Shown one piece after another: positions 7,152 to 13,263 of a DNA stretch of 14,651 bases (the stretch's first letter is position 1; every line of letters begins with the position of its first letter). The stretch is from positions 1 through 14,651 of the forward strand of contig CAKRRF010000052.1 in assembly GCA_934394985.1 (NCBI GenBank), read 5' to 3'. This DNA comes from an uncultured Marvinbryantia sp. (lineage in GTDB: Bacteria > Bacillota > Clostridia > Lachnospirales > Lachnospiraceae). Made by a program: the position numbers and the translations under genes. The notes beneath the pieces were generated by a model. That model had not been told where the DNA came from. It did no database searches and worked only from the letters and a program-made list of their open reading frames with translations.

Positions 7152-7181
7152 ATTTTAACACACTAAAGTGCCATCTGTCAA
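7152..7181 (-). promoter_or_regulatory. Promoter of the peptide importer operon
   Basis: On the minus strand the -35 is TTGACA (7181-7176), the spacer is 18 bp and the -10 is TAAAAT (7157-7152). The start would lie near 7145, about 42 bases before the ATG. The spacer contains ATGGCACTTT (7174-7165), one of three copies of a motif in this divergent control region. Confidence 0.75.
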
Positions 7182-7333
7182 CGTCATACATCTGTTTTTC
7201 TGTCAAATACAACGTTACTGTTCATTCCGTGACCGCACCCCTATAACTTCTTCTTGCGCTTTTAGCACAGGGGTGTATAATTATGTTATATGACACTTTT
7301 CTGTCAATCTGTTTGTCATAAAAAGTGGCATAT
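7165..7333. promoter_or_regulatory. Three copies of ATGnCACTTT, candidate shared operator
   Basis: Copies are ATGGCACTTT on the minus strand (7174-7165), ATGACACTTTT on the plus strand (7290-7300) and ATGCCACTTTT on the minus strand (7331-7321). The last two form an imperfect inverted repeat with 13-base arms (7288-7300 and 7321-7333, one mismatch) and a 20-base gap. The first sits between the -35 and -10 of the importer promoter. The pair sits downstream of the pepT -10. This fits one regulator controlling both sides, but no regulator gene is adjacent. Confidence 0.5.
7236..7281 (+). promoter_or_regulatory. Candidate pepT promoter with flanking inverted repeat
   Basis: A perfect -10, TATAAT, lies at 7276-7281; the -35 is poor (TTGCGC at 7254-7259, spacer 16). 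Just upstream, CACCCCT (7236-7242) and AGGGGTG (7269-7275) form a 7-bp inverted repeat whose right arm abuts the -10. A weak -35 flanked by such a repeat suggests activation or repression. A second possible promoter, TTGTCA (7313-7318) with TACTAA (7337-7342), lies closer to the gene. Confidence 0.5.
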
Positions 7334-7368
7334 CAATACTAATTTTATTTACTAAAGGAGAGACAATC

Positions 7369-8622
7369 ATGTCACAGTTTTACGATCAGGTAAAAGAACG
7401 TTTTATCCGTTATGCCAAAGTAGATACCCAGTCTCAGAATGGCGCAGCTACCGTTCCAAGCACAGAAAAACAGTGGGATCTGGCTCATATGTTGGAAGAT
7501 GAAATGAAAAAGATCGGTCTTCAGAATGTCACGCATGATGATTTCTGTAATGTATACGGTACTATTCCATCTACCCTGCCAAATGGCGGTGGCATTTCTA
7601 TCGGATTCCTTGGTCATATGGATACTGCCCCAGATGCCAGCGGTACCGATGTGAAGCCATGGGTTCTGGAAAATTATCCAGGTGGCGACATCTTATTAAA
7701 TAAAGAACAGAATATCGTTATGGAAGCGGCAAAATATCCTCGTCTGGCCATGTATGTTGGACAGGATCTGATTTTGACAGACGGTACTACTCTGTTAGGC
7801 GGCGATGACAAGGCTGCCATTACTTCTATTATGACTATGGCAGAATATTTTTGTCAGCATCCAGAACTTCCTCACGGACCAATCCAGATTGGTTTTACCT
7901 GTGATGAAGAAGTCGGTCTTCTGGGTGCTCACAAGTTCGACATTGAACGCTTCGGTGCAGACATTGCCTATACTCTGGATGGTGATGGTCTCGGCGATTT
8001 TATTTATGAGAACTTCAATGGAGAAGAAGTTCATCTGAACATTCACGGCTTAAATGTACATCCTGGAACAGCGAAAAATATTATGAAAAATGCCATCGAA
8101 ATCGGTGGCGAATTTATGAATATGCTTCCTGCATTGGAACGTCCTCAGCATACCGAAGGACGGGAAGGTTATTTCCATCCGATTAAGTTTGAAGGAACTG
8201 TAGAAAAAGCATTCCTTCGCTGCCTGATTCGTGACCATGACAAGAAGCGTTTCCAGGAAAGACATGAATATGTGGAAAAATGTGTTGCCGCCTTAAATGA
8301 AAAATATGGGGAAGGTACTGTAGAATCTTCCTATACAGGAAAATATTCCAGTATGTATGAAGCCATCATGAAGGTTCCTTACATGATTGATTACGCAAAA
8401 CAGGCTATGGCCGACTGTGGTGTAGAAATGCATGCCATTCCAATGCGTGGCGGTACAGATGGTGCATGCCTGTCCCAGAAGGGACTTCCTTGTCCGAACA
8501 TCAGTGCCGGTTATGAAAATGCACATGGCCGTTTTGAACTGGTAGCTATTCAGGCTCTGGAAAAGAATGTGGACATTCTGCTCCGCCTGATTGATCTGTA
8601 CAGCAAAAAAGAAAGTCTGTAA
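7369..8622 (+). CDS. pepT: Peptidase T (tripeptide aminopeptidase, M20B)
   Basis: This 417-residue zinc aminopeptidase removes the N-terminal residue from tripeptides in the cytoplasm. The metal and catalytic residues fall where PepT expects them: H83 and D85 in GHMDTAPD, the acidic pair in GGDDKAA (about 146-147), E180-E181 in TCDEEVG, an Asp in LDGDG (about 204), and the C-terminal RGGTDGACLS. Length matches the family (about 410). An AAAGGAG ribosome site lies eight bases before the ATG. It is transcribed away from the peptide importer, which is a natural partner: peptides brought in by Opp are trimmed here. It is the only plus-strand gene in the window and is closed by a terminator immediately after its stop. 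Confidence 0.97.
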   Translation: MSQFYDQVKERFIRYAKVDTQSQNGAATVPSTEKQWDLAHMLEDEMKKIGLQNVTHDDFCNVYGTIPSTLPNGGGISIGFLGHMDTAPDASGTDVKPWVLENYPGGDILLNKEQNIVMEAAKYPRLAMYVGQDLILTDGTTLLGGDDKAAITSIMTMAEYFCQHPELPHGPIQIGFTCDEEVGLLGAHKFDIERFGADIAYTLDGDGLGDFIYENFNGEEVHLNIHGLNVHPGTAKNIMKNAIEIGGEFMNMLPALERPQHTEGREGYFHPIKFEGTVEKAFLRCLIRDHDKKRFQERHEYVEKCVAALNEKYGEGTVESSYTGKYSSMYEAIMKVPYMIDYAKQAMADCGVEMHAIPMRGGTDGACLSQKGLPCPNISAGYENAHGRFELVAIQALEKNVDILLRLIDLYSKKESL

Positions 8623-8623
8623 T

Positions 8624-8676
8624 AAAAAAGTGCTCTGTGAGATTGTTATTACACATACTCAGCAGAGCACTTTTTT
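8624..8676. terminator. Bidirectional terminator between pepT and sdaAA
   Basis: AAAAAAGTGCTCTG (8624-8637) pairs perfectly with CAGAGCACTTTTTT (8663-8676). The stem continues inward as TGAG/CTCA with one bulge. A-tract and T-tract at the two ends let it work in both directions. It starts two bases after the pepT stop and lies 37 bases beyond the sdaAA stop. Confidence 0.93.
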
Positions 8677-8713
8677 ATATATTGAATCTTGCGATTCCTT
8701 CTTACTATCATAT

Positions 8714-9595
8714 TTATACTTCTTTTTTTCCGAAGACCTGTTCTTTCATCTTCTTTGCCGTCGGTGTATTCGCCAGTCCTCCCTGTGCCGTCTCCTTCAT
8801 GGCACATGGCATACTGTCTCCCACTTCCTTCATGGCATCAATGACTTCATCCACCGGAATCTTGGATTCCATTCCGGCCAGTGCCATATCTGCTGCGGAA
8901 AATGCGATCATAATACCCCCCACATTTCGTTTGATACACGGGATCTCCACCAGTCCGGCCACCGGATCACACACCAGTCCCAGCTGATTTTTCAAAGCCA
9001 TGGCACAGGCATCTGCTGCCTGCTTGGGCGTTCCACCCATGATTTCTGTCAATGCTGCTGCCGTCATCGCTGCTGCGGAACCACATTCTGCCTGACAGCC
9101 GCCCTGTGCTCCGGCAATGCTGGCTCTTTTGGCAATCACGATACCAAAACCGGCTGCCGTAAACATTCCCTCGATGATCTTTTCCCGAGACACCTGATGT
9201 TCCTCCATCATACTCACCAAGCATCCCGGCATGATGCCACAGGAGCCTGCGGTCGGAGCTGCCACAATCTTTCCCATAGCTGCATTATATTCAGAAACCG
9301 CCAGCGCTCTGGCCATGGCTTTTGTTATGAAGCTCCCAGTGATACCGCCATTTTGAGCATACCGCATCATCTTCCAGGCATCACCGCCGGTGAGCCCTGA
9401 TGTTGAACGAAGCTGTGGATCCATGCCGCTCTCCACTGCCTTTTCCATTATACTAAGGTTCTCCTTCATCTGAGAAACCAACTGTTCCTCACTCTGTTCC
9501 ATCTGCACAGCCTGATCCTCCAGAACCACTGCCCCGATGCTCATTTTCTTCTTCTCTGCTGTCTCTACCAGTTCCTGTATTGTCAAATATTCCAT
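8714..9595 (-). CDS. sdaAA: L-serine dehydratase, iron-sulfur-dependent, alpha subunit
   Basis: This 293-residue catalytic subunit converts L-serine to pyruvate and ammonia using a 4Fe-4S cluster, not PLP. Recognisable segments are TSGLTGGDAWKM (65-76), APTAGSCGIMPG (113-124), GAQGGCQAECGSAAAM (162-177) and VCDPVAGLVEIPC (208-220). Cysteines at 119, 167, 171, 209 and 220 lie in the conserved blocks and supply the likely cluster ligands. The protein is the split form found in Gram-positive anaerobes, with the beta subunit encoded just upstream. The start lies eight bases after the beta-subunit stop, with an AGGAG ribosome site at the junction, so the two are co-translated. The C-terminus is short and lacks extra domains. 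Pyruvate from serine could feed fermentation. Confidence 0.96.
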   Translation of the reverse strand: MEYLTIQELVETAEKKKMSIGAVVLEDQAVQMEQSEEQLVSQMKENLSIMEKAVESGMDPQLRSTSGLTGGDAWKMMRYAQNGGITGSFITKAMARALAVSEYNAAMGKIVAAPTAGSCGIMPGCLVSMMEEHQVSREKIIEGMFTAAGFGIVIAKRASIAGAQGGCQAECGSAAAMTAAALTEIMGGTPKQAADACAMALKNQLGLVCDPVAGLVEIPCIKRNVGGIMIAFSAADMALAGMESKIPVDEVIDAMKEVGDSMPCAMKETAQGGLANTPTAKKMKEQVFGKKEV

Positions 9596-9603
9596 AAACG
9601 CTC

Positions 9604-10263
9604 CTATATCACTTTCAGAATAATCGCACTGATCACATGTGGCAGTACCTTTAGCTGTTCAGTCAGCCCTTCCGGTGCTGCTCCGTCAATCTCAATAGTC
9701 ATAATGGCTTCTCCACCCTTTTTCTGTCTGGACAGACGGAAGTTCCCGATATTCACATCCGAATATGCCATAAAATTTGTTACCGCTGCGATCGCTCCCG
9801 GCCGATCGTAATGGCGAACCAGAATGGTGGTACTCTGTCCTGTGTAGGCCACATCCATTCCATTGATTTTCTCCACCAGAATGTTGCCGCCTCCCACAGA
9901 AGCCCCCTGAATATCTGCCGTCTTGCCACTTTCTCCATAAAGGAAAATATGTGCGGTATTCGGGTGGGTATCCGGTATATTTACCTCATGAAACTCATAC
10001 TCCAGTCCCTGTTCCCGGGCCAGTTCCAGTGAACAGCGAATTCGTTCATCATACGAATCCATTCCCATGATGCCGGCAATTAATGCCTTATCCGTTCCAT
10101 GTCCTTTATATGTCTGGGCGAAAGATCCTGACAGTTCAATCACTGCCTTTACCGGTTTATCTTCCAGGATCTGCCATGCCACACGACCCAGACGCACTGC
10201 TCCTGCAGTATGGCTGGAAGACGGACCGATCATCACCGGACCTATAATATCAAATACATTCAT
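9604..10263 (-). CDS. sdaAB: L-serine dehydratase, iron-sulfur-dependent, beta subunit
   Basis: The chosen start at 10263 gives 219 residues. It begins MNVFDIIGPVMIGPSSSHTAG, the canonical N-terminus of this subunit; PSSSHTAG is the serine dehydratase beta signature. A C-terminal ACT domain (from about residue 148, with DRPGAIAAVTNFM and NIGNFRLSR) may sense amino acids. The frame is open for 19 more codons upstream. However, that part spans the leader hairpin and has no family similarity, while GGAAAGGA lies ahead of 10263. It partners with SdaAA to form the active enzyme. A separate promoter at 10341-10369 and a terminator-like hairpin in the leader suggest regulated expression. Confidence 0.94.
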   Translation of the reverse strand: MNVFDIIGPVMIGPSSSHTAGAVRLGRVAWQILEDKPVKAVIELSGSFAQTYKGHGTDKALIAGIMGMDSYDERIRCSLELAREQGLEYEFHEVNIPDTHPNTAHIFLYGESGKTADIQGASVGGGNILVEKINGMDVAYTGQSTTILVRHYDRPGAIAAVTNFMAYSDVNIGNFRLSRQKKGGEAIMTIEIDGAAPEGLTEQLKVLPHVISAIILKVI

Positions 10264-10288
10264 GTATGTTATTTCCTTTCCACAATGC

Positions 10289-10338
10289 AAAAAGTACGAT
10301 TCAGATCCATTTTCTGACATTTTGAATCTGAACCGTAC
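10289..10338 (-). terminator. Terminator-like hairpin in the sdaAB leader / after tauE
   Basis: On the minus strand, 10338-10324 pairs with 10308-10294 over 15 positions with two imperfect pairs, around a 15-base loop, followed by TTTTT (10293-10289). It lies 37 bases beyond the tauE stop and 26 bases before the sdaAB start. It can terminate tauE transcripts. It would also be the very first structure on transcripts from the sdaAB promoter, so it could attenuate that operon. Confidence 0.75.
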
Positions 10339-10340
10339 TC

Positions 10341-10369
10341 ATTTTATCACGATTCTAACGGCATGAAAA
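10341..10369 (-). promoter_or_regulatory. Candidate promoter of the sdaAB-sdaAA operon
   Basis: On the minus strand the -35 is TTTTCA (10369-10364), the spacer is 17 bp and the -10 is TAAAAT (10346-10341), with an extended TG one base before the -10. The start would be near 10334, within the first arm of the leader hairpin. It lies within 40 bases of the tauE stop. Confidence 0.55.
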
Positions 10370-10374
10370 GTATT

Positions 10375-11151
10375 TTATGAAAGCCTGGAGAAAACGAAAA
10401 TTACCGCACCAAGAATGACCAATACCACACCAGTAGCACGATTCAACGTCTTCGGCTCTGCCTTATTGGCAAAGACTGCTGCAATCCGCGCCCAGATAAA
10501 GGTGAATACTACACACAATGTCCAGACTACCCAGTCCGGTGAACCGCCAATGATAAAATGGGATACCGCACCGGTAAGGGCTGTGAATGTCATAATAAAC
10601 ACACTGGTTCCCACTGCAGTCTTTAGCTCATATCCCAGTACACTGGTCAGGATCAGAAGCATCATCATTCCGCCGCCTGCTCCAACGAATCCACAAATAA
10701 ACCCGATCAGCATACCACAAATGATGGACTGAATAGCTCTCTTTTTCGCTGATACCGCCTGCATACTTTCTTTCGTTGTCATGACTGGTTTTACAATAAA
10801 CTTCACACCAAGGAAGAATGTCATGACAGTGGAAAATCCTCCCATGGTTCTGGATGGTACAAGACTGGCAACGAAACTTCCTACTACGGTAAATACCAGC
10901 ACACTGCACATCATGATCACGCCATTTTTAATGTCTAGATTTTTATTTTTTCCATAGGTATAAGCGGAAACCGCGCTGGCCAGCACATCCGAGGAGAGGG
11001 CAATTCCCACTGCCATATATGGATCCATATGCAGAAATGTAATTAGCATCGGACTGATCACCGCCGCTGCACTCATACCGGCAAATCCGGTTCCCAGACC
11101 AGCACCCATGCCCGCAAAAAATGTTACTAAGATAGTTATAAACAGATTCAT
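10375..11151 (-). CDS. TauE/SafE family membrane transporter
   Basis: This 258-residue polytopic membrane protein has about eight hydrophobic segments in two related halves. Each half carries the glycine-rich signature of the TauE/SafE family: GLGTGFAGMSAAAVISP near residues 18-34 and GFVGAGGGMMMLLILTS near residues 154-170. Characterised relatives export sulfite, sulfoacetate or other organosulfur anions. The substrate cannot be read from this sequence. The start overlaps the stop of the marR gene by four bases (ATGA), so the two are co-translated and the transporter is probably controlled by that regulator. Confidence 0.88.
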   Translation of the reverse strand: MNLFITILVTFFAGMGAGLGTGFAGMSAAAVISPMLITFLHMDPYMAVGIALSSDVLASAVSAYTYGKNKNLDIKNGVIMMCSVLVFTVVGSFVASLVPSRTMGGFSTVMTFFLGVKFIVKPVMTTKESMQAVSAKKRAIQSIICGMLIGFICGFVGAGGGMMMLLILTSVLGYELKTAVGTSVFIMTFTALTGAVSHFIIGGSPDWVVWTLCVVFTFIWARIAAVFANKAEPKTLNRATGVVLVILGAVIFVFSRLS

Positions 11152-11618
11152 CTTTTCTTATCCCCTTTTTCTGCCGATTTTACTTTTGCACTACTTTTTT
11201 TGCTCTTCTCGATATTATGCCGAATAGTATTCATACACCGCTGAAATGCTTCCAGATCAGATGGTGCAATGTCTGATATCAGGATCTCCCTGTAGCGCTG
11301 CTGCACTTCTCGCCCCTGTTCAATGACAGGAGCAGCCTTCTCTGTAAAAAGCAGTCTCACCTGACGCCTGTCTCCTGGTATGGATTCCCGCTCCAGATAG
11401 CCTTCCTGCACCAGCTTCTCCACATGAAACGATACCAGATTCGCCTTGATTCCTCTGACACGGCAGATATCCCGCGCCGTATAATACTCCGGGTTATTCG
11501 CCAGAAACAGCAAGATATCTAGCGCTGTCTGCGGAATACCACAGGACTTGCACACCGGCTGGCAGAGACTCTCATACAATTCCAGAGAATTGTGGATCAT
11601 AAAAAGTAATTGATTCAT
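11148..11618 (-). CDS. MarR family transcriptional regulator
   Basis: This 156-residue protein is built as a MarR winged helix. An N-terminal helix is followed by a DNA-binding region with TALDILLFLANNP (31-43), a recognition helix around RGIKANLVSFHVEKLVQEGY (55-74) and a wing with PGDRRQVRLLFT (81-92). The C-terminal dimerisation helix ends in a very lysine-rich tail (from about 138). Cysteines at 19, 23, 26 and 52 might allow redox or metal sensing, which is inference only. It is the first gene of a two-gene unit with the TauE-type transporter. It has palindromes at its own promoter, so autoregulation is likely. AAAGGAGG precedes the ATG. Confidence 0.9.
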   Translation of the reverse strand: MNQLLFMIHNSLELYESLCQPVCKSCGIPQTALDILLFLANNPEYYTARDICRVRGIKANLVSFHVEKLVQEGYLERESIPGDRRQVRLLFTEKAAPVIEQGREVQQRYREILISDIAPSDLEAFQRCMNTIRHNIEKSKKSSAKVKSAEKGDKKR

Positions 11619-11633
11619 AGTCCCTCCTTTTAT

Positions 11634-11660
11634 TTCAATATTGAACTATTCATTTTTGAA
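11634..11660. promoter_or_regulatory. Tandem palindromes, candidate MarR operator
   Basis: TTCAATATTGAA (11634-11645) is a perfect 12-bp palindrome. TTCATTTTTGAA (11649-11660) is a related imperfect copy 15 bp away, next to the -10. Both overlap the predicted transcript start and first bases of the leader, a usual place for autorepression by MarR proteins. Confidence 0.6.
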
Positions 11661-11689
11661 ACAATAACACATTATCAGAAAAATGTCAA
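11661..11689 (-). promoter_or_regulatory. Promoter of the marR-tauE unit
   Basis: On the minus strand the -35 is TTGACA (11689-11684), the spacer is 17 bp and the -10 is TATTGT (11666-11661). The start would be near 11654, inside the upstream palindrome. Confidence 0.78.
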
Positions 11690-11709
11690 ATTTTCATTTT
11701 ATGAACGAT

Positions 11710-11760
11710 AAAAAAGACTGTACTTTTTACATGATTTCATGTAAGAACGTACAGTCTTTT
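11710..11760 (-). terminator. Intrinsic terminator of the coaBC-panT-coaX operon
   Basis: GTACAGTCTTTT (11749-11760) pairs with AAAAGACTGTAC (11712-11723), with further A/T at the outside. An inner 8-bp stem (11727-11734 with 11737-11744) makes a long compound hairpin. On the minus strand it is followed by six T. It begins 22 bases past the coaX stop. Confidence 0.9.
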
Positions 11761-11781
11761 CTTCGTTTCTATTGCTTTTAC

Positions 11782-12549
11782 TTACTGTTTGTTTTTTTCA
11801 TAGATGATATAGAGCCCCTTCAGCATCAGTTCTTCATCCAAAATCACTTCCCGTTTGCAATGTGGAATAATGCTCTTGGCCAATCCACCAGTGGCTACTA
11901 CCGTTGCCTTGCATCCGATCTCTTCTTCGATTCTCTCAATCATTCCATCCATAGCAGCAGCATTGCTGTATACGATACCGCTCTTCATACATTCGATGGT
12001 ATTCTTACCCACGATATTCTTTGGCGCTTCCAGACTGATACCGCTCAGCTGTGAAGCTCTGGCCGTCAGTGCATCCAGCGAAATTCGTGGTCCCGGAAGA
12101 ATCATGCCCCCTATGTACTGTTTTTTCTCATCCACTACAGAAAGTGTGGTCGCGGTTCCTATATCAATGATAATCAGTGGAACCGGATAATTATTGATTC
12201 CTGCTACTGCATTGGCTACCAGATCGGCTCCCAGCTGTGCCGGATTGTCGATCTTGATATTCAATCCTGTCTTTACTCCGGCTGCCAGCACCATAACTTC
12301 TGTCTTCAGGATCTTCTCAGCCGCGATCTTCACGATATTCGTGATCTGTGGAACTACCGATGAGATAATCCCTCCTTGGATCTGATCTGCCCTGATCTTG
12401 TAGATATCCAACAGAAGTTTGATATCTATGGCATATTCCAACTCTGTTTTGGTGCGTACCGTTGAAATACGCTCTATAAAATGTGTCTTATCTTTGCTTA
12501 TACCACCAACTACAATATTGGTATTTCCGATATCTATGGTCAGAATCAT
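11782..12549 (-). CDS. coaX: Type III pantothenate kinase
   Basis: This 255-residue cytoplasmic kinase phosphorylates pantothenate, the first step of CoA synthesis. It has the ASKHA-fold motifs of the type III enzyme: N-terminal DIGNTN (6-11, phosphate binding), the GAD motif with catalytic Asp109 in QLGADLVANA, DIGTATT (129-135) and GGMILPGPRISLDAL (147-161). Length matches the family (about 255). Type III kinases are not feedback-inhibited by CoA, and potassium or ammonium ions usually support activity; both points are family knowledge. It is the last gene of the operon, 13 bases after panT, with AAAAGGAG ahead of its start. Confidence 0.96.
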   Translation of the reverse strand: MILTIDIGNTNIVVGGISKDKTHFIERISTVRTKTELEYAIDIKLLLDIYKIRADQIQGGIISSVVPQITNIVKIAAEKILKTEVMVLAAGVKTGLNIKIDNPAQLGADLVANAVAGINNYPVPLIIIDIGTATTLSVVDEKKQYIGGMILPGPRISLDALTARASQLSGISLEAPKNIVGKNTIECMKSGIVYSNAAAMDGMIERIEEEIGCKATVVATGGLAKSIIPHCKREVILDEELMLKGLYIIYEKNKQ

Positions 12550-12562
12550 TGACGTTCTCCTT

Positions 12563-13162
12563 TTATTTGCTCAATACTCTGGCTCTGAATAATGCACTTC
12601 CCACAGCTCCTGTAATCAGTGTCGCAACTACCATTTCTACTACTGCATTTACTCCCACAAAAGCACAGATAAATACGATAATATTTCTTCCTGCAATCAG
12701 TCCCTGTACATACTCGGTATTACCAAATAACAGAACCAGGGCTGTCATAAAGAATAAGGTATTTAAAAATGCGGAAAAGAATCCTGTTACTACACACCCT
12801 GCATATACATTTTTCTTACTGACTGCCTTAAAAATATATCCAAGCAGTAAACCATCTAACATTCTTGGTACAAATCTCTGAATAAATGCCAGAACTGGGT
12901 TAATCCCTACCAGAATGATTCCCATTCCACTTGGGATACCGATTCCAAAGCACTGCAGAAAACTTAATAACCCAAAAATTGCTCCGGCCGCTGCTCCTCC
13001 TGCCGGTCCCATTGCTATAGCACAAATTGCTACCGGTATCATATTCAGAGAAATAGATAACGGGCCAATCGGTATGGTGCCAATCGGTGTGCAGGCAAAG
13101 ATCAGTAATACTGCTGTCATCAGTGCCATAATTGTCATGTTACTTGTTTTTGTGTTTCTCAT
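12563..13162 (-). CDS. panT: ECF transporter S component, probably for pantothenate
   Basis: This 199-residue integral membrane protein has about six hydrophobic segments and a short basic N-terminus. Early glycine/proline-rich loops (TPIGTIPIGPLSISLNMIP, about 25-43) and GPAGGAAAGAIFG (52-64) are typical of ECF S components. It would bind a vitamin and dock on the shared EcfAAT energy-coupling module, which is not encoded in this window. Placement between coaBC and coaX points strongly to pantothenate. The sequence alone shows only the family, so the substrate is inferred from context. The stop lies 13 bases before coaX, and AAGGAGG precedes the start. Confidence 0.85.
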   Translation of the reverse strand: MRNTKTSNMTIMALMTAVLLIFACTPIGTIPIGPLSISLNMIPVAICAIAMGPAGGAAAGAIFGLLSFLQCFGIGIPSGMGIILVGINPVLAFIQRFVPRMLDGLLLGYIFKAVSKKNVYAGCVVTGFFSAFLNTLFFMTALVLLFGNTEYVQGLIAGRNIIVFICAFVGVNAVVEMVVATLITGAVGSALFRARVLSK

Positions 13163-13212
13163 TGTTTTTCCTCCTTGTTACTGTTCCCATCCGGGATACA
13201 ATACGGTGATGG

Positions 13213-13230
13213 TCGGGCGTATCCGCCCGA
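13213..13230 (-). other. GC-rich hairpin between coaBC and panT
   Basis: TCGGGCG (13213-13219) and CGCCCGA (13224-13230) form a perfect 7-bp stem with a 4-base loop in the 101-base gap. No T-tract follows on the minus strand, so it is not an intrinsic terminator. It may be an mRNA-stability or processing element. I do not recognise a known riboswitch in this gap. Confidence 0.6.
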
Positions 13231-13263
13231 AAATCTGGTTAACGGGTTGCTGTCAGGGAATTA

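Noticed and set aside
7103..7368. A CodY box in the importer/pepT control region
   Set aside because: CodY often controls such genes in Firmicutes, but I find no good match to AATTTTCWGAAAATT here.
8591..9400. A 269-residue plus-strand open frame opposite sdaAA
   Set aside because: The product is rich in His, Cys and Ser, as expected from reading antisense to a conserved gene. It spans the bidirectional terminator and has no ribosome site.
10264..10320. A 19-codon N-terminal extension of SdaAB
   Set aside because: It runs through the leader hairpin loop, has no family similarity, and the canonical N-terminus with its ribosome site begins at 10263.
10264..10374. A T-box or amino-acid riboswitch ahead of serine dehydratase
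   Set aside because: The space between tauE and sdaAB is too short, and no T-box sequence (TGGnACCGCG-type) is present; only a simple hairpin is seen.
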